A stretch of DNA of 64,000 nt, taken from positions 124,001 through 188,000 of the forward strand of contig RCTD01000012.1 in the NCBI GenBank assembly GCA_014898415.1, read 5' to 3'. Positions 35,895 through 46,802 of this stretch are shown one piece after another. Position 1 is the first letter of the stretch; each line of letters opens with the position of its first letter. The DNA is from Stromatinia cepivora (Eukaryota > Ascomycota > Leotiomycetes > Helotiales > Sclerotiniaceae). Position numbers and translations under genes: made by a program. The notes beneath the pieces are model-generated. The model saw nothing but the letters and a program-made list of their open reading frames with translations. It searched no databases and was not told where the DNA came from.

Positions 35895-38573
35895 ATGAGG
35901 ATGATTTGGTGGAGTTGCTGGGCTGGAATTGGCGGGTTACAGAACTAGCTACTAAAGACTCGAAGATAGAATGTTTCTTGTGCAATGAATATAGAATACG
36001 ACACTATGAATTGTGCACCCTTTACAAAAATCGGATGAGCATAGATTTGTCTACCATAGGCTTCCATGGGTAGTACCCCTTTTCATATTTTCTCAATTTT
36101 AACTCGCTTCCCTCTCCTTTGACATGCCATTACTTCTTCGCTACTTGACACAATAAAATCCACTTTCATCACGCCTCGCAAGGCAAACTTCGAAAGATCT
36201 CGTTCTCCTTTAAACTTCGACTCGTATATTCCTTTCTTGATCTTCTCAGTACCTTTCTCATCCCATGATATTTATCTACGCTTTAATATCTATCATCCCC
36301 ATAACTCGGGTTCTTACACATCTAAGTGTAAGCTTGAGGGGACTTGGCATGAGAAATGACAATACACACTCGGAAGTCTATTATCGCCATTCAAGAACCA
36401 GCAGAAACAGAAGCCGGCATAGAAAGGTAAAGTGAATCGTTTCATTACAAAGTACGCTACGTCTCGTGATGGCCCTACTGTATCCAGGCTTATACCGCGC
36501 TAGGTTTTGAGTCGGCATGGGAAATGTAATCTTAACATCAGATTTTATGAGGATTCCAGCATCATCTTTAGCTATTCTTTGTCTTTATTTGAAGATGGTG
36601 GAATATGATGGGATTGAGATTAGTAAAACCAAACAACCCGAAAACCAAAACATACGCGCAAAACTCACCTGGCTCACAATTTCCAACATCGACCCTACAA
36701 AATTATTTCAATGCCTTTGTCTACGGTAAAACCAGAGCCTGTTACTACGAAGGGCGAGCAACAAGGTGGTCAAGATCATGCTACTAGAAAACTGACGCCA
36801 GTTTTGACGACGAAGGATGAGGAACAACCGGTGCGGAGTACTCATTTGGTTACGCATTCTCTTAGGGAACGGAAAGGGGGGAAGGGGATGGGTGAGAGGG
36901 ATGTGGGGGGGGCAAAGGAGACAAAGGAAATTGAAGAAAGGAAACTAGAAGAGGCGGGGAAACCGGCGGAGAGACAGGACAAAGGAAAGCGCCCGGGAGG
37001 CCCCATCGGAAAACCCGACCCAGGCCCCGCAACAACCGTTACTGGAAAATCAACTCGAGACTTTACAGGTAAACATGACGAACCTGCTCCTACTTTCACA
37101 GGAAAACGAGATCACGTTTTTATAGAGAAATCCGATGGATTTAAAACCACATCCACAACTAAATATAATGGTGCTCAAGATACATATAGTCTTAATGCGA
37201 ATACTTTTAGACTGGTGAGTAGAAGTGTTATTTTGCTGGTACCCATCGGTACTGGTAGGCCTGTTGATGGGCGGGGGTTTGGGGTTTGAGGGGATTGGTG
37301 AGTGAGTAACGAGGGGGAAGTGGTGAGGAGGGGAGGGGAAAAATGTGAGATTTGGGAGTTGCTGGGTGTTTTTGGGATATTTCCGTTTTTCAAAAGAGAC
37401 GTTGAGAGATTAATGGTGGGTCTTTGTAAGAGCTGTAAATTCTAGATATAAAGAGAGATTATAGAAAACATTATGATGGTAAATTACTAGTTTACATCAT
37501 GTATACCTAGTACAAGTCAATATACAAAAGATGGATGAATTGCCATCAATCGGCCAGCTTAACATGATATCACAGCCAAAAATAGGTTGCAAACGCAGAA
37601 ATTTAGGCAAATCCAAAATCTCGGGACCGACTATTCCACCAAACTAAGGGGAGAGGAGATCCATTTGTGTTGGGATTGAAAGTCAGGCCGGGGGGCTTCT
37701 TGTGGGAAAGCAATAATAGATTTGAGCAGCACCGCCCACATGTGGACCTTGAAAGCTCGAGTTCTGGAGATCGTAACTACTTCATTATGTTATTGTATAG
37801 AGGGAGTAATGGATCTGATCCAGACCAAATACCGAATGAGCTGCGGTGTTGTGTTCCCTCATGCCACAGGTAAAACGATGTGTATCCAAGAGCTGGGGCA
37901 GATTCAGGATTTAAAACTTCTGAAACTTAAAAAAGTTCTTGTATGGTGATAGACCTTTTATAATGGTGTATGGATACTCCAGTCAACTTGAGGTGTTGGA
38001 ACCGTTATGAGTGAAGGGGCTTGAAAGTCTTGGTAAGTCTTACCCGACTCAACTCTAAGGAAACATGAACTTATTGTAATCATAAAGCAGTCTGAGCTTA
38101 CTTGGGGGGCTTGATTTAAGAGTTTCGGTCTGCCGATGCCGGTCATATTATAACAAATGAGATGGGTATGCAACGCAGTCAGCATTCATCGCCGGCCTAA
38201 ATTATAAAGTAAGGCAATATCTAAGACCTCCGTGATGGTAGATAGGACAACTTTAAGAATGCAAAGAATGCAAAGAACGAAGATTCAGCTGTTACGATCC
38301 CAACTTTCGAAGAATATTCCTCCTATGAAGTTTCATAAGTGGGGAGAAATTCGTTGTTGGGCATTGAAGCCTATAGATACAGGCTTCAATGTACCTAAAT
38401 ATGCAAGACGATAAGAATTTATAGTGATCAAAGCGCTAAGGTGTGGAGCGAAGCAGTCAGTGCTGACTAATCTCCACCACCAAGGGTTTTTGGTGGGACA
38501 TCAATCTTCTTTCAAATTGATATTCGGATCTCAACACCATCGAATCTCAAATCCTCCAATCACTATAGACATC
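35895..38573. other. Intergenic region between sirtuin and P5C reductase genes
   Basis: It contains one doubtful frame (36711–37289, listed separately). The 36.0–36.5 kb stretch is pyrimidine-rich. AGAATGCAAAGAATGCAAAG near 38258 is a short tandem duplication. From 37.3 kb on no gene is seen. Confidence 0.45.
36711..37289 (+). CDS. Doubtful low-complexity hypothetical protein
   Basis: An ATG-initiated frame of 192 codons codes for a charged Gly/Lys/Glu/Thr-rich product with repeats of TGK (VTGKSTRD, FTGKHDEP, FTGKRDH). A GTGAGT donor at 37215 could end the exon earlier. Frames are also open on the other strand, so chance is possible. No family is recognised. The repeated TGK(R/H/S)-D pattern is the only argument for coding. 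Confidence 0.25.
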   Translation: MPLSTVKPEPVTTKGEQQGGQDHATRKLTPVLTTKDEEQPVRSTHLVTHSLRERKGGKGMGERDVGGAKETKEIEERKLEEAGKPAERQDKGKRPGGPIGKPDPGPATTVTGKSTRDFTGKHDEPAPTFTGKRDHVFIEKSDGFKTTSTTKYNGAQDTYSLNANTFRLVSRSVILLVPIGTGRPVDGRGFGV

Positions 38574-39605
38574 ATGGCCGTACAAAATGGAACCTCGAGT
38601 ATCAGCAGTGACCCAACTGTTAATTCAGCATTGGGAAACATAGAAAAATGGATTGAAAACCGGGATTCAATTAAGGGCAATAACTTGGTCGCCGCCGTGG
38701 TAGGATGTGGTGAGTCAGAAACTTGACACATGATAAAGGAATATTCACTCACAGCTTTAGGAAATATGGGTAGTGCTATACTTACTGGCATTCTTGCTGC
38801 AAACTCCTTGCCAGGCGCAAGAGATAATACACCAATTTCACATATTATTGCTTGTACCAAATCAGAAGCTTCAGCTTCCAAAGTATATCAAGCATCAAAA
38901 GATTCCAAAGCTGGCGATAGACTTGCCGTCTTTTACGATGATAACTTGAAAGCTTTCCAATTGGCTGATGTTATCATACTGGCATGTAAGCCAAATATGG
39001 CTGAGGAAGTTCTCGGCGCTCCTGGTGTTGGCGATGCTTTAGCAAACAAACTTGTCATCTCAGTTTTGGCAGGCTCGACAACGGAACAATTGAAGCAATT
39101 CGCTTTCGGTGGTAGCTCGGACACAAAAGGCTGTTCGTTTGTCAGGAGTATGCCAAATCTCGGTGCACAAATCAAGGAATCATCAACCGTGATCTCAACT
39201 GGATCGGAATCTATTTCTCCAAAATACGAAGAAGCCACGGAATGGGTCTTCCAAAGTATTGGTCAATACACATACGTCCCTGACAATGTTTTCCAAGTTG
39301 CCGGTGTTCTCGCAGGTTGCACCCCAGCATGGTTTCTTACTGCCTTTGATGGAATTCTTGACGGTGCTGTGTCCGAAGGAATGAAGCGTGACACTGCAAA
39401 AGAGATTTTAGCTGGTTCTATGCTGGCAGCCGCAAAACTGATACAGAATGGTGAACATCCTGCTGTTCTGAGAGAGAAGGTTTCATCCCCCAAGGGTACT
39501 ACGATTCAAGGCCTGAAAACCATTGAGAAGGGTGGTGTCAGATCCACATATTGTGATGCAACCATCGATTCGGTACAACATGGATTGAACATGAGCAAGA
39601 AATGA
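38574..39605 (+). CDS. Pyrroline-5-carboxylate reductase
   Basis: Exons 38574–38709 and 38761–39605 are joined by removing a 51-nt intron with GTGAGT and TTTAG. An alternative acceptor six bases upstream would break the Rossmann motif. The chosen splice restores VVGCGNMGSAIL (residues ~42–53), the NAD(P)H-binding start. The product is 326 aa. It contains ILACKPNMAEEVL, VRSMPNLGAQI and the C-terminal family signature around SSPKGTTIQGLKTIEKGGV. The enzyme reduces 1-pyrroline-5-carboxylate to proline, the last biosynthetic step, and equals yeast Pro3. The length is slightly above the usual ~280 aa because of a ~40-residue N-terminal extension. The proline dehydrogenase gene follows 1 kb downstream on the same strand. 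Confidence 0.95.
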
Positions 39606-40592
39606 GTTCTTTCTTGCCTTTATTGAGGATCGGATTCAAGCTTGGTCACCTGACTCGGTATTGCGCCTTTTGTCACTGGAAGGAAGAAGCACCGCTATAT
39701 ATTTCATACTTTGCTTTTCCTTTCAAAAAAGGCATACAATCTGATAGATGAAGCTCAGGCTTCTATAGATTAGAACAGATCGTCTCAATAGACTAGATTT
39801 TCCATTGAGATTTCCACTATGCCAACACACATTTCCCCGCCGAGAATTTTTGTATTGTTTGGAATGCTAACATATCAGGAATCGAGTGGTGAACAAAAGG
39901 ACTTACTCAAACAGACACAAGCATCACTTCTTTCCCGATCCAAATAAAATTGATAATTGGATTTAATTCCGGCTGCCACCGGCTAATCATAACTCCCTTC
40001 TATCGCCTCCTAACCAATCTTGTCCAACATTATGAAGTCAATCCTGGTTCTGGTCTGCGGAGCATAAATCCTTCAACAAAAGGACACAGGCAAGACCCTC
40101 CACACCAACACAATAGCTACATGGATAAGGTTTCTATATATCCCCCCTTCGGCACTCATTATCGCGGAAAGCGACGGGCGTCATTTACTCCACAGCATAC
40201 TAACCACAGCAGTAGTCGATAGATGGCTCAAGCCACTCCACCAACCATTCGGTCGATCTATATGCTGGATTTTCATAATCAAAACCAGATTCCTATCTTG
40301 GACTTATGCACAGCATGTCACACATTTTAGTTTGTGATAAGGACCCACCATCCCGATAAGGTAATGTTATGAGGTTGATATGCGGGGTCGAGCATGCATC
40401 CCGAGGTGGAAATGTATGCCTATATACACCCGATGATACACGAACCACCTGTTATCGTAGAACAATAAGGTTTATAAGTGACGGAAAATGGGGGATATTA
40501 CAGGTTTACAGTACCTGGGTAATGTTTACTTCGAGATTCCCAATCTCTGTGACTTCCATTTCGTCTGAAACGCAAGCTTCTACCTTCTAAAA
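39606..40592. promoter_or_regulatory. Spacer and promoter between the two proline genes
   Basis: 987 bp between the P5C reductase stop and the proline dehydrogenase start. No gene is seen. It should include the P5CR 3' end and the PRODH promoter. I did not find a distinct regulator site by eye. Confidence 0.5.
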
Positions 40593-42147
40593 ATGTTCTT
40601 ACGACGATCTTGTAGATTTCCCTTGACGAAGAGATATCGTATACACTCTCGGAGACGGTATTCTTCAATAACGACAACCATCTCTCATCAAAATGACTTT
40701 CCTCACAATTCAACCCCTCCGAACTCATCTAAAAGCTCCGAGCTTCCACCATTATCAATAATGCCAATGCCTCTTCTTCTAAAATCATATTTCATAACCT
40801 CAATTCTAGCTTCACCAAAAATCATCAAATTCTCTCTTCCACTACTCAACAAACTCGCAAATTCTAATTCGACACTACTAAATCCGGATAGGAATCCGGT
40901 TTTGCATATGATAGTGAGGAAATTCATTTACGATCATTTTATTGCTGGGGAAAATGCCTCTCAAGTGAGGGCGAGTGTAGCCGCTATGAAAAAGTTGGGC
41001 TTCAGTGGTGTTATTTTGGGATATGCGAAGGAAGTTAATGTTACGGGGGGAGAAGTTCAACATGGGGATGAGATGTCTGTGAGTAAGGAAGTGGGGGAGA
41101 AAGCTATTGGAGAATGGAGGGATGGTCTTATGAGTACACTTTCGCTGTTACAACCCGGCGATTTCCTATCAGTCAAGTAAGTTTGTTCTCCTGTTCCCTC
41201 TTATTGTCTACCATATCGTGAGAATTGATCACTAAACCCAACTCAGATTCTCTGGAGCTGGTCCCCTCGCTCTCCACGCCCTTTCAAATAGTCTTCCTCC
41301 ACCACCCCTCGTCCAAGAAGCCATGCATATTCTTCTATGTACAGCCCGTTCCCAAGGAGCCCGCATCTGGCTCGATGCCGAACAACAAGATCTTCAACAC
41401 GGTATTGAAAAATGGACAATAGATCTCATGCGTATCTACAATACTGGTCCTAAGGCACTTCTATACACTACCATGCAAGCATACTTAAAAGCTACACCGT
41501 TCAATATCCTCCACCATTTACAACTTGCTCAAGCGGAAAACTGGACTTTAGGCATTAAATTAGTGAGGGGTGCATATATTGCTACGGAGAAAAGGGACTT
41601 AATTCATGATACCATTCAGGATACGCATGAGGCGTATAATAGTATCGCAGCTAATCTTTTGGGGAAGTCATACCCAGGTATTACAATTAATGAACAAATG
41701 GAATACCCACGCGCAGAATTATTCCTAGCAACTCATAACGAAGAGAGTATCAAACGAGCTTATTCTATTCAAAGCGCTCGAATCCAGCAGGGAAAGCCAA
41801 CGATAGAATTAGCATTCGGACAACTACAAGGAATGGCTGATGAGATTAGTTGTAGTTTATTACAACTATGCCGAAACGGAGAATCTACAACGCAATTGCA
41901 GGACAAACAGATGGCTTTGGAGAGAGCATTAAAACCCAAAGCGTATAAATGTTTAGTGTGGGGTTCTACGCAGGAATGTTTACAGTTTTTGTTAAGGAGA
42001 GTTAAGGAGAATGGGGATGCGCTTGGGAGGACGGGGTATTGGGTGCAGGGGTTTAGGAAGGAGATTTGGAGGAGGGTGAGGGTTGGCGGTGGGTTGGAGA
42101 TGGGGAGGAGATGGGGAGGAGAAAGGAAGTTTGAGGTGGGAAGATGA
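40593..42147 (+). CDS. Proline dehydrogenase, mitochondrial (Put1/PrnD-like)
   Basis: Exons 40593–41176 and 41247–42147, with a 70-nt intron (GTAAGT, CACTAAA, ACTCAG; phase 2). The product is 494 aa. The N-terminus MFLRRSCRFPLTKRYRIHSR is a typical mitochondrial presequence. Family marks are FSGAGPLALHAL across the splice, IWLDAEQQDLQ, IKLVRGAYI near residue 299, LFLATHNEES, FGQLQGMADEIS near 385, and VWGSTQECLQFLLRRVKEN near 430–450, whose paired Arg bind the proline carboxylate. The enzyme oxidises proline to P5C with FAD, feeding electrons to the respiratory chain. The C-terminal 30 residues are Arg/Gly-rich. Identity is firm. Confidence 0.95.
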
Positions 42148-43377
42148 CTCTGAGGGGGTGTATAAAGAGTGTTGGTATTTCGAGACTCCGGCATGGGTAT
42201 TGAGAATTTGAGAGAGCTGTTGATATTTTTGAATCATGTTTTGAAATGGCAATAGAATAACTTCTTCGCCTTTTACTTTGTTCTTCCACTTGGTTCTTCC
42301 ACTTACACTTGTTATGCGACTTTTCCATAGCCTTTTGAGAAGTTGATTCTTGAGAGATGGTCAGCCGGGTAACTTGCTTCTTGAGCTGTAAGAGGGTCAG
42401 AGGATGTTGTACGTGCATGATAAATGAATTCACCACAACGGTAGAATGCTTCCCTTTATCCTATGGTATCTGACTAGGTGAATATTCAAAGATCCAACGA
42501 GAAAAGTAAATGTCCATTGCAGCCAGAGAAGAGATGGTCCCCTGCAATGTATATACACATGTAATATCCAAAGAAGCATTCCGAATGACTGGAAGCCTAG
42601 ACTTCGAGATGCACAGAATCAATCAGGATTAGCCCATTGTCGTTTGTAGAACTAGAAATCAATCACACTTTATTCTCTTATGAAATGCAAGTGAATGAAA
42701 GATCTTAAGAAAAGGGAGAAGAGATAAGTGAATGTAAAGGATATTCAATTCTAATTATGTCAGTTTCAATGGAAAGTGTAGTGATGAGTAACTTTCAAGT
42801 GGGAATATTCACGTGAGCCTGAAAGATAAATTCTCCTCAATATATAGATGGAGGTATGGTGTCTTTTTAGGACAATTCTATAGTTTTTATATATTAAAGA
42901 TCTATTAATAATCAATATTCAAATTCAATTAGGATCTGAATTCACGCATTAGTATTTAAATATACGATTTAAACCTTAAAAATCACGTATATGTCAAGAA
43001 TTGTCCTAAAAAGAGACCATAGTAGGAACTACCCCCTTTTCATATTGCTTTATATTCAGCCTAGAATGATCTACTAATAATATGCCAGTAGATTGCTAGA
43101 CATGCATCTATGATCTAAGAACATTAGTTTGGACAACTACATTAGCAACATGCACCACTGCAAGATACATACATTGGTGCATGACTTTTTAGAATGAATC
43201 CATTAAAGGGAAAGCGATACATCAAATCCGATCAAAAATACAACTAAAGAAATAATTAGGATATCAAGCTATCACAAAAATACAGCAGTACAATTATCAT
43301 AACGAACTATTACCATTAACAATAACCTCCCTCCTCGTCCTCCTCAACCACAAATTAAGTCCTCTTAACTGCACAAA
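42148..43377. other. Convergent intergenic region with a MITE
   Basis: Lies between the proline dehydrogenase stop and the stop of the minus-strand disordered-protein gene. Apart from the MITE at 42855–43021, I see only AT-rich spacer. Confidence 0.5.
42855..43021. mobile_element. MITE with 25-bp terminal inverted repeats, TA-flanked
   Basis: The left end (42855–42879) reads TATGGTGTCTTTTTAGGACA plus ATTCT. The right end (42997–43021) is its reverse complement with one mismatch. With the outer TA treated as target duplication, the element is 163 bp (42857–43019), which suits a Tc1/mariner-type miniature element. The interior is AT-rich and non-coding. Near-perfect ends suggest a fairly recent insertion. 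It sits in the 3' intergenic space, disrupting no gene. Confidence 0.8.
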
Positions 43378-45594
43378 TCAAACTTTTAACCCTCTCACCC
43401 CCACACCCCCGTCCTTCCTCCTCAAACTTCTCCAAACACCTCTATTTTTCTTCTCTGCCACATTAACATCCATATCCATATGCATATTCATATTCATATT
43501 CATATCCACCACGCCATTTCTCCCCATACTCAATTTCTCCCCCCTAACCTCATCCCTCGCATCCATGATAAACTTCTCAAATTCTCCATCTGCAGCCTCA
43601 TCATCCAATCTTCCATTACCATTCCCAGCACCATCCGCAGCACCTTCCTGAATCATCTGCCCGGTAGAATACGACGCATATTCCGAATACGTATACTCCG
43701 CATAACCAAATTCATGATCATCATAACCGCCACAATCCATCATTAAATTAGGGACTTCGAATTTTTTCAGGAAATCCGTTTTCGCGCGTCGGGGTACTGG
43801 GGGATTTTTTTTCTCAATTACAATCGGACCTTGGGATTGAGATCGAGCAGTAGCTGGTCTGGAAAAATTTCTCAAAGGGCCGGAAGTACGAGTAGGAGCA
43901 GCTTTGGTGGGTAGAAATTCTGTTTCCTGGGGTACACTTCTTATTGTCGAGGTGGAATTTCTCGGATATATATTTGCATTTGCGGAGAAATGAGATTTTG
44001 CAGAAACGAAAGAATTTCTCTCTGATGAAATTGTCGAATTCCTCTTCGCGTTCAATACTGTCAAACTTCTCGATACACCCGGTACGGCAGCTTCCGCGCT
44101 TCCTAATGTATAATACGATTTCGAAGACGTGGAAATTGTACTTGTACGTTTGGATTTTGGAGAAGAGTCTGAGTTTGGGTTTGCAAGTCCAGTGTCTTGG
44201 GATTGGGATCGAGAGGGAGGAGGTCGTGATGTTAAGTCTGAGAGAGAGCGTTTGAGTGAAGCGAAACGTTTTGGGGAGGAACCTTGAGCGGCTTTGCGGA
44301 TCAAAAGAGGTGCGACGGTGTCGTGTGTATTTTGCGTTGTTATGGTGGTGCTGCCATAGTGGTCGAGGGAGGAACGGATGGTTTGCGCCATGGAGGGACG
44401 GGGTGCATTGCTTAGGGCCCGTGTGCGTTGTGTGGAAATTGTAGCTACCGGTGCTGATTCTCCAGATGTAGATATCGATTGATTTTGTGATTCGCTCGAA
44501 CTCGAAGCACCAGCACTAACACCAGCAAGCGCGGGATGATCCGATAAATTCACCTCGGGTTTTTCAGTTCCCTTCATGGCAAAATCCATCGAAGCATTAT
44601 AGGTAGGCGGTGGTGATTTGATTTCCTGTGCTTCGAGGACTGGGATATCGGTAACGATCTGTAATTGACTTCGAAGACTTGAGCTGGAGAATGCTTTCTT
44701 AATCGTACTTGGATGGTTGACTGATAATAGTGCAGTACCACGAGTTGAAGCTGCCGAAATAGACATTGAGGTGGAAGTTGATGCTGAAGTATTAGGTCGA
44801 AGGAGATCTCTATGAGAAATATTTCTTCGGGGGAGATTTGGGGAGTCGGATCGTGAAGATGCAGAGGCAGTAGATTCATCTAAAGCAGGATGAAGCGCCG
44901 GATCTTGTATCACCATTTTGATATCAAGTGGATAAGCCTCCATATCAAAATCATCTTCTCCTCTTTTTCCCTTCCCCTTTCTTGAAAAGGTGCGCGATAT
45001 TTTTCTTCTCAGAGATTTTGCCACAAGCACGGGAGAGCTTTCCCGAGGACTGGATGGGGTTTTTGGAGTTGGGGGTCTTGGGAAATGAAAATATTCGGAG
45101 GGAAAATGGTGATTAATTGAATCCATTGATGTGCGTTCTTGGATAATACCAAAAGAAGTGGGAGGTTCCCTTATCGCGAGAGGGGAATTCGGAGTAGGAC
45201 AAGGAGATTTATCCGAAATCTTTCTCTTTAGACTTCCAAACATAGTTCCCTCTCTTTTCTGTCCAACCTTATTCTGGGCCTTTGTATCGAGGACATTAAA
45301 TCTCCTAGGATCTTCAAGGGTATTTTGTCGTTGATGTTGAAATACCGGTCCAGCGTTAAGATTTGCAGGTGTGGTATTAATAGTTGAAGAGAGAATATTT
45401 ACTAAATCTAATTCGGGATTATCGACTAAGAGAGGTGGCTCAGGAAGACGACGAGGTGCTTTTTGAGGTGCCTTTTGCGAATGAGTGGATGGGCGTCTGA
45501 GAAGCGAACGCTTTAGACGGCGGAAGGTAGATTTTAGGGGCCATTCTTGTTGTTCTTTTGGAGAGGGAGACATGTGAGTGTAGTGGTTTCGCAT
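43378..45594 (-). CDS. Large disordered Ser/Arg-rich protein of unknown function
   Basis: A single open frame gives 738 aa. A second in-frame ATG at residue 8 (45573) is an equally good start. There is no recognised fold. Basic clusters recur: STFRRLKRSLLRR, FGSLKRKISDKS, SLRRKISRTFSRKGKGKR and, near the C-terminus, WRSLRRKDGG. Between them lie Ser/Thr/Pro-rich segments with many S-P and R-x-x-S sites. The recurring (S/F)LRRK(I)S pattern looks like kinase or 14-3-3 sites. A short Met-Asn repeat precedes the end. It may be a cell-polarity or signalling scaffold, but that is conjecture; reliable statements are limited to composition and length. Confidence 0.75.
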   Translation of the reverse strand: MRNHYTHMSPSPKEQQEWPLKSTFRRLKRSLLRRPSTHSQKAPQKAPRRLPEPPLLVDNPELDLVNILSSTINTTPANLNAGPVFQHQRQNTLEDPRRFNVLDTKAQNKVGQKREGTMFGSLKRKISDKSPCPTPNSPLAIREPPTSFGIIQERTSMDSINHHFPSEYFHFPRPPTPKTPSSPRESSPVLVAKSLRRKISRTFSRKGKGKRGEDDFDMEAYPLDIKMVIQDPALHPALDESTASASSRSDSPNLPRRNISHRDLLRPNTSASTSTSMSISAASTRGTALLSVNHPSTIKKAFSSSSLRSQLQIVTDIPVLEAQEIKSPPPTYNASMDFAMKGTEKPEVNLSDHPALAGVSAGASSSSESQNQSISTSGESAPVATISTQRTRALSNAPRPSMAQTIRSSLDHYGSTTITTQNTHDTVAPLLIRKAAQGSSPKRFASLKRSLSDLTSRPPPSRSQSQDTGLANPNSDSSPKSKRTSTISTSSKSYYTLGSAEAAVPGVSRSLTVLNAKRNSTISSERNSFVSAKSHFSANANIYPRNSTSTIRSVPQETEFLPTKAAPTRTSGPLRNFSRPATARSQSQGPIVIEKKNPPVPRRAKTDFLKKFEVPNLMMDCGGYDDHEFGYAEYTYSEYASYSTGQMIQEGAADGAGNGNGRLDDEAADGEFEKFIMDARDEVRGEKLSMGRNGVVDMNMNMNMHMDMDVNVAEKKNRGVWRSLRRKDGGVGVRGLKV
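43467..43507 (-). repeat. Hexanucleotide repeat coding for Met-Asn/Met-Asp dipeptides
   Basis: Imperfect tandem CATATT/CATATC hexamers on the plus strand encode alternating Met with Asn, His and Asp on the minus strand, in the C-terminal part of the disordered protein. The frame is kept with copy change. Confidence 0.8.
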
Positions 45595-46802
45595 CTTGTT
45601 GGATTACCGGTGTGTTTTCCGTGAAGTTGCGTTGTGAGGTAGGAAAAGAATGAGTTTAATGGAAAGGTAATACAGATATATGTAGAACCCTGAATCCAGA
45701 TCAACAGAAAAGAAAATAAATTGTCAAAGCACTTTTGACGTTTCGAGTTTCAAAGATGGGTGGATGATAAGACGATATTTTGTTTCAATGTTTCCAACAG
45801 ATGAAACGGTTTTCGCGATTCGAGAGATGGAGAAACCGGATGAAGCAAAAGATGTTGATCAAGTCAATTCCTTCTCCGACAGTACAGGTAGCAAAGGAAA
45901 TAAAATGAGAGTATTGCATTTGCTGAGGAGCAATGAAAATGCAGATATATGAATCAATATATTAAGATATAATTCAAAAGCAGATCAATTCAAATGATTT
46001 GCCAGAAATCAAGACATGAGAACTCGCTCACTGCACGCAAAGGGAGCAAAAAGTCCAAACAAAAGCAGGAAAAAATATCTAAGGGAAATTCGCAACTCGA
46101 GCAAAATCCACGAACAGGAATTCTCTGCATATATGTTACTTCCAAAGACAAAAATTTCCTTTAACACCGTCCGAGCATTTTCAATTCAATTTCGGGGACC
46201 TTTTTCCTCGCCATTAACAAGAAGTGCAACAGCATGCGATATTGAAAATAATGATGATATGTACGTAGGACTAGTCGCGCGAACGGTTGTTCTGTGCAGA
46301 TCCATATTTAAAAAGAAAGTCATAGCTACAAAAATACACCTGAAAATGCTGGTGCAAAAGTGCAAAAGTGCAAAAGCGGGCGAAGCATGTGGAAGCTCGT
46401 GCGAAACGAATGCCCTGAGCGCCCAACACTTGTAATGTCATTCTGGTGCACCTGATTGATAAATGTATGTTGAGGGTAGATAGAGGAGATGGGCGGGTCT
46501 GGGAGGGGAATGGGAATGGGAGCTGAAGTTAGCAAATGAAAGAGTGGGTTCTGATCATATGATCATATAGAAAGAGGGATGTGAAGGGGTCTACCAATGA
46601 ATCCACGAATATTGTGATCACCTCCACGAGTTTCTAACCAATCCAAAACCCCAAACAATCTGCGAATAATTTTTTATGGCCGGGGTTCGATGCATCCAGG
46701 GTCCATTTTTAGACAGTCCGAGCACGCACAAAAAAGTACCTTCAACCTTGGAAGTGTTTCATCCCAAACTTCTCGACTTCTCGAACTGTTGATATATTCC
46801 GC
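45595..46802. other. Intergenic region
   Basis: Upstream of the disordered-protein gene and downstream of the PLP enzyme gene. A frame at 46016–46435 (139 codons) lacks motifs and overlaps a triple GTGCAAAA repeat (46352–46375), so I do not call it. Confidence 0.45.

Noticed and set aside
46016..46435. 139-codon plus-strand frame
   Set aside because: Overlaps a simple GTGCAAAA repeat, shows no motif, and sits in a promoter region.
46640..46720. GGGTTCGATGCATCC resembling a tRNA B box
   Set aside because: No A box, anticodon stem or acceptor stem could be folded around it.
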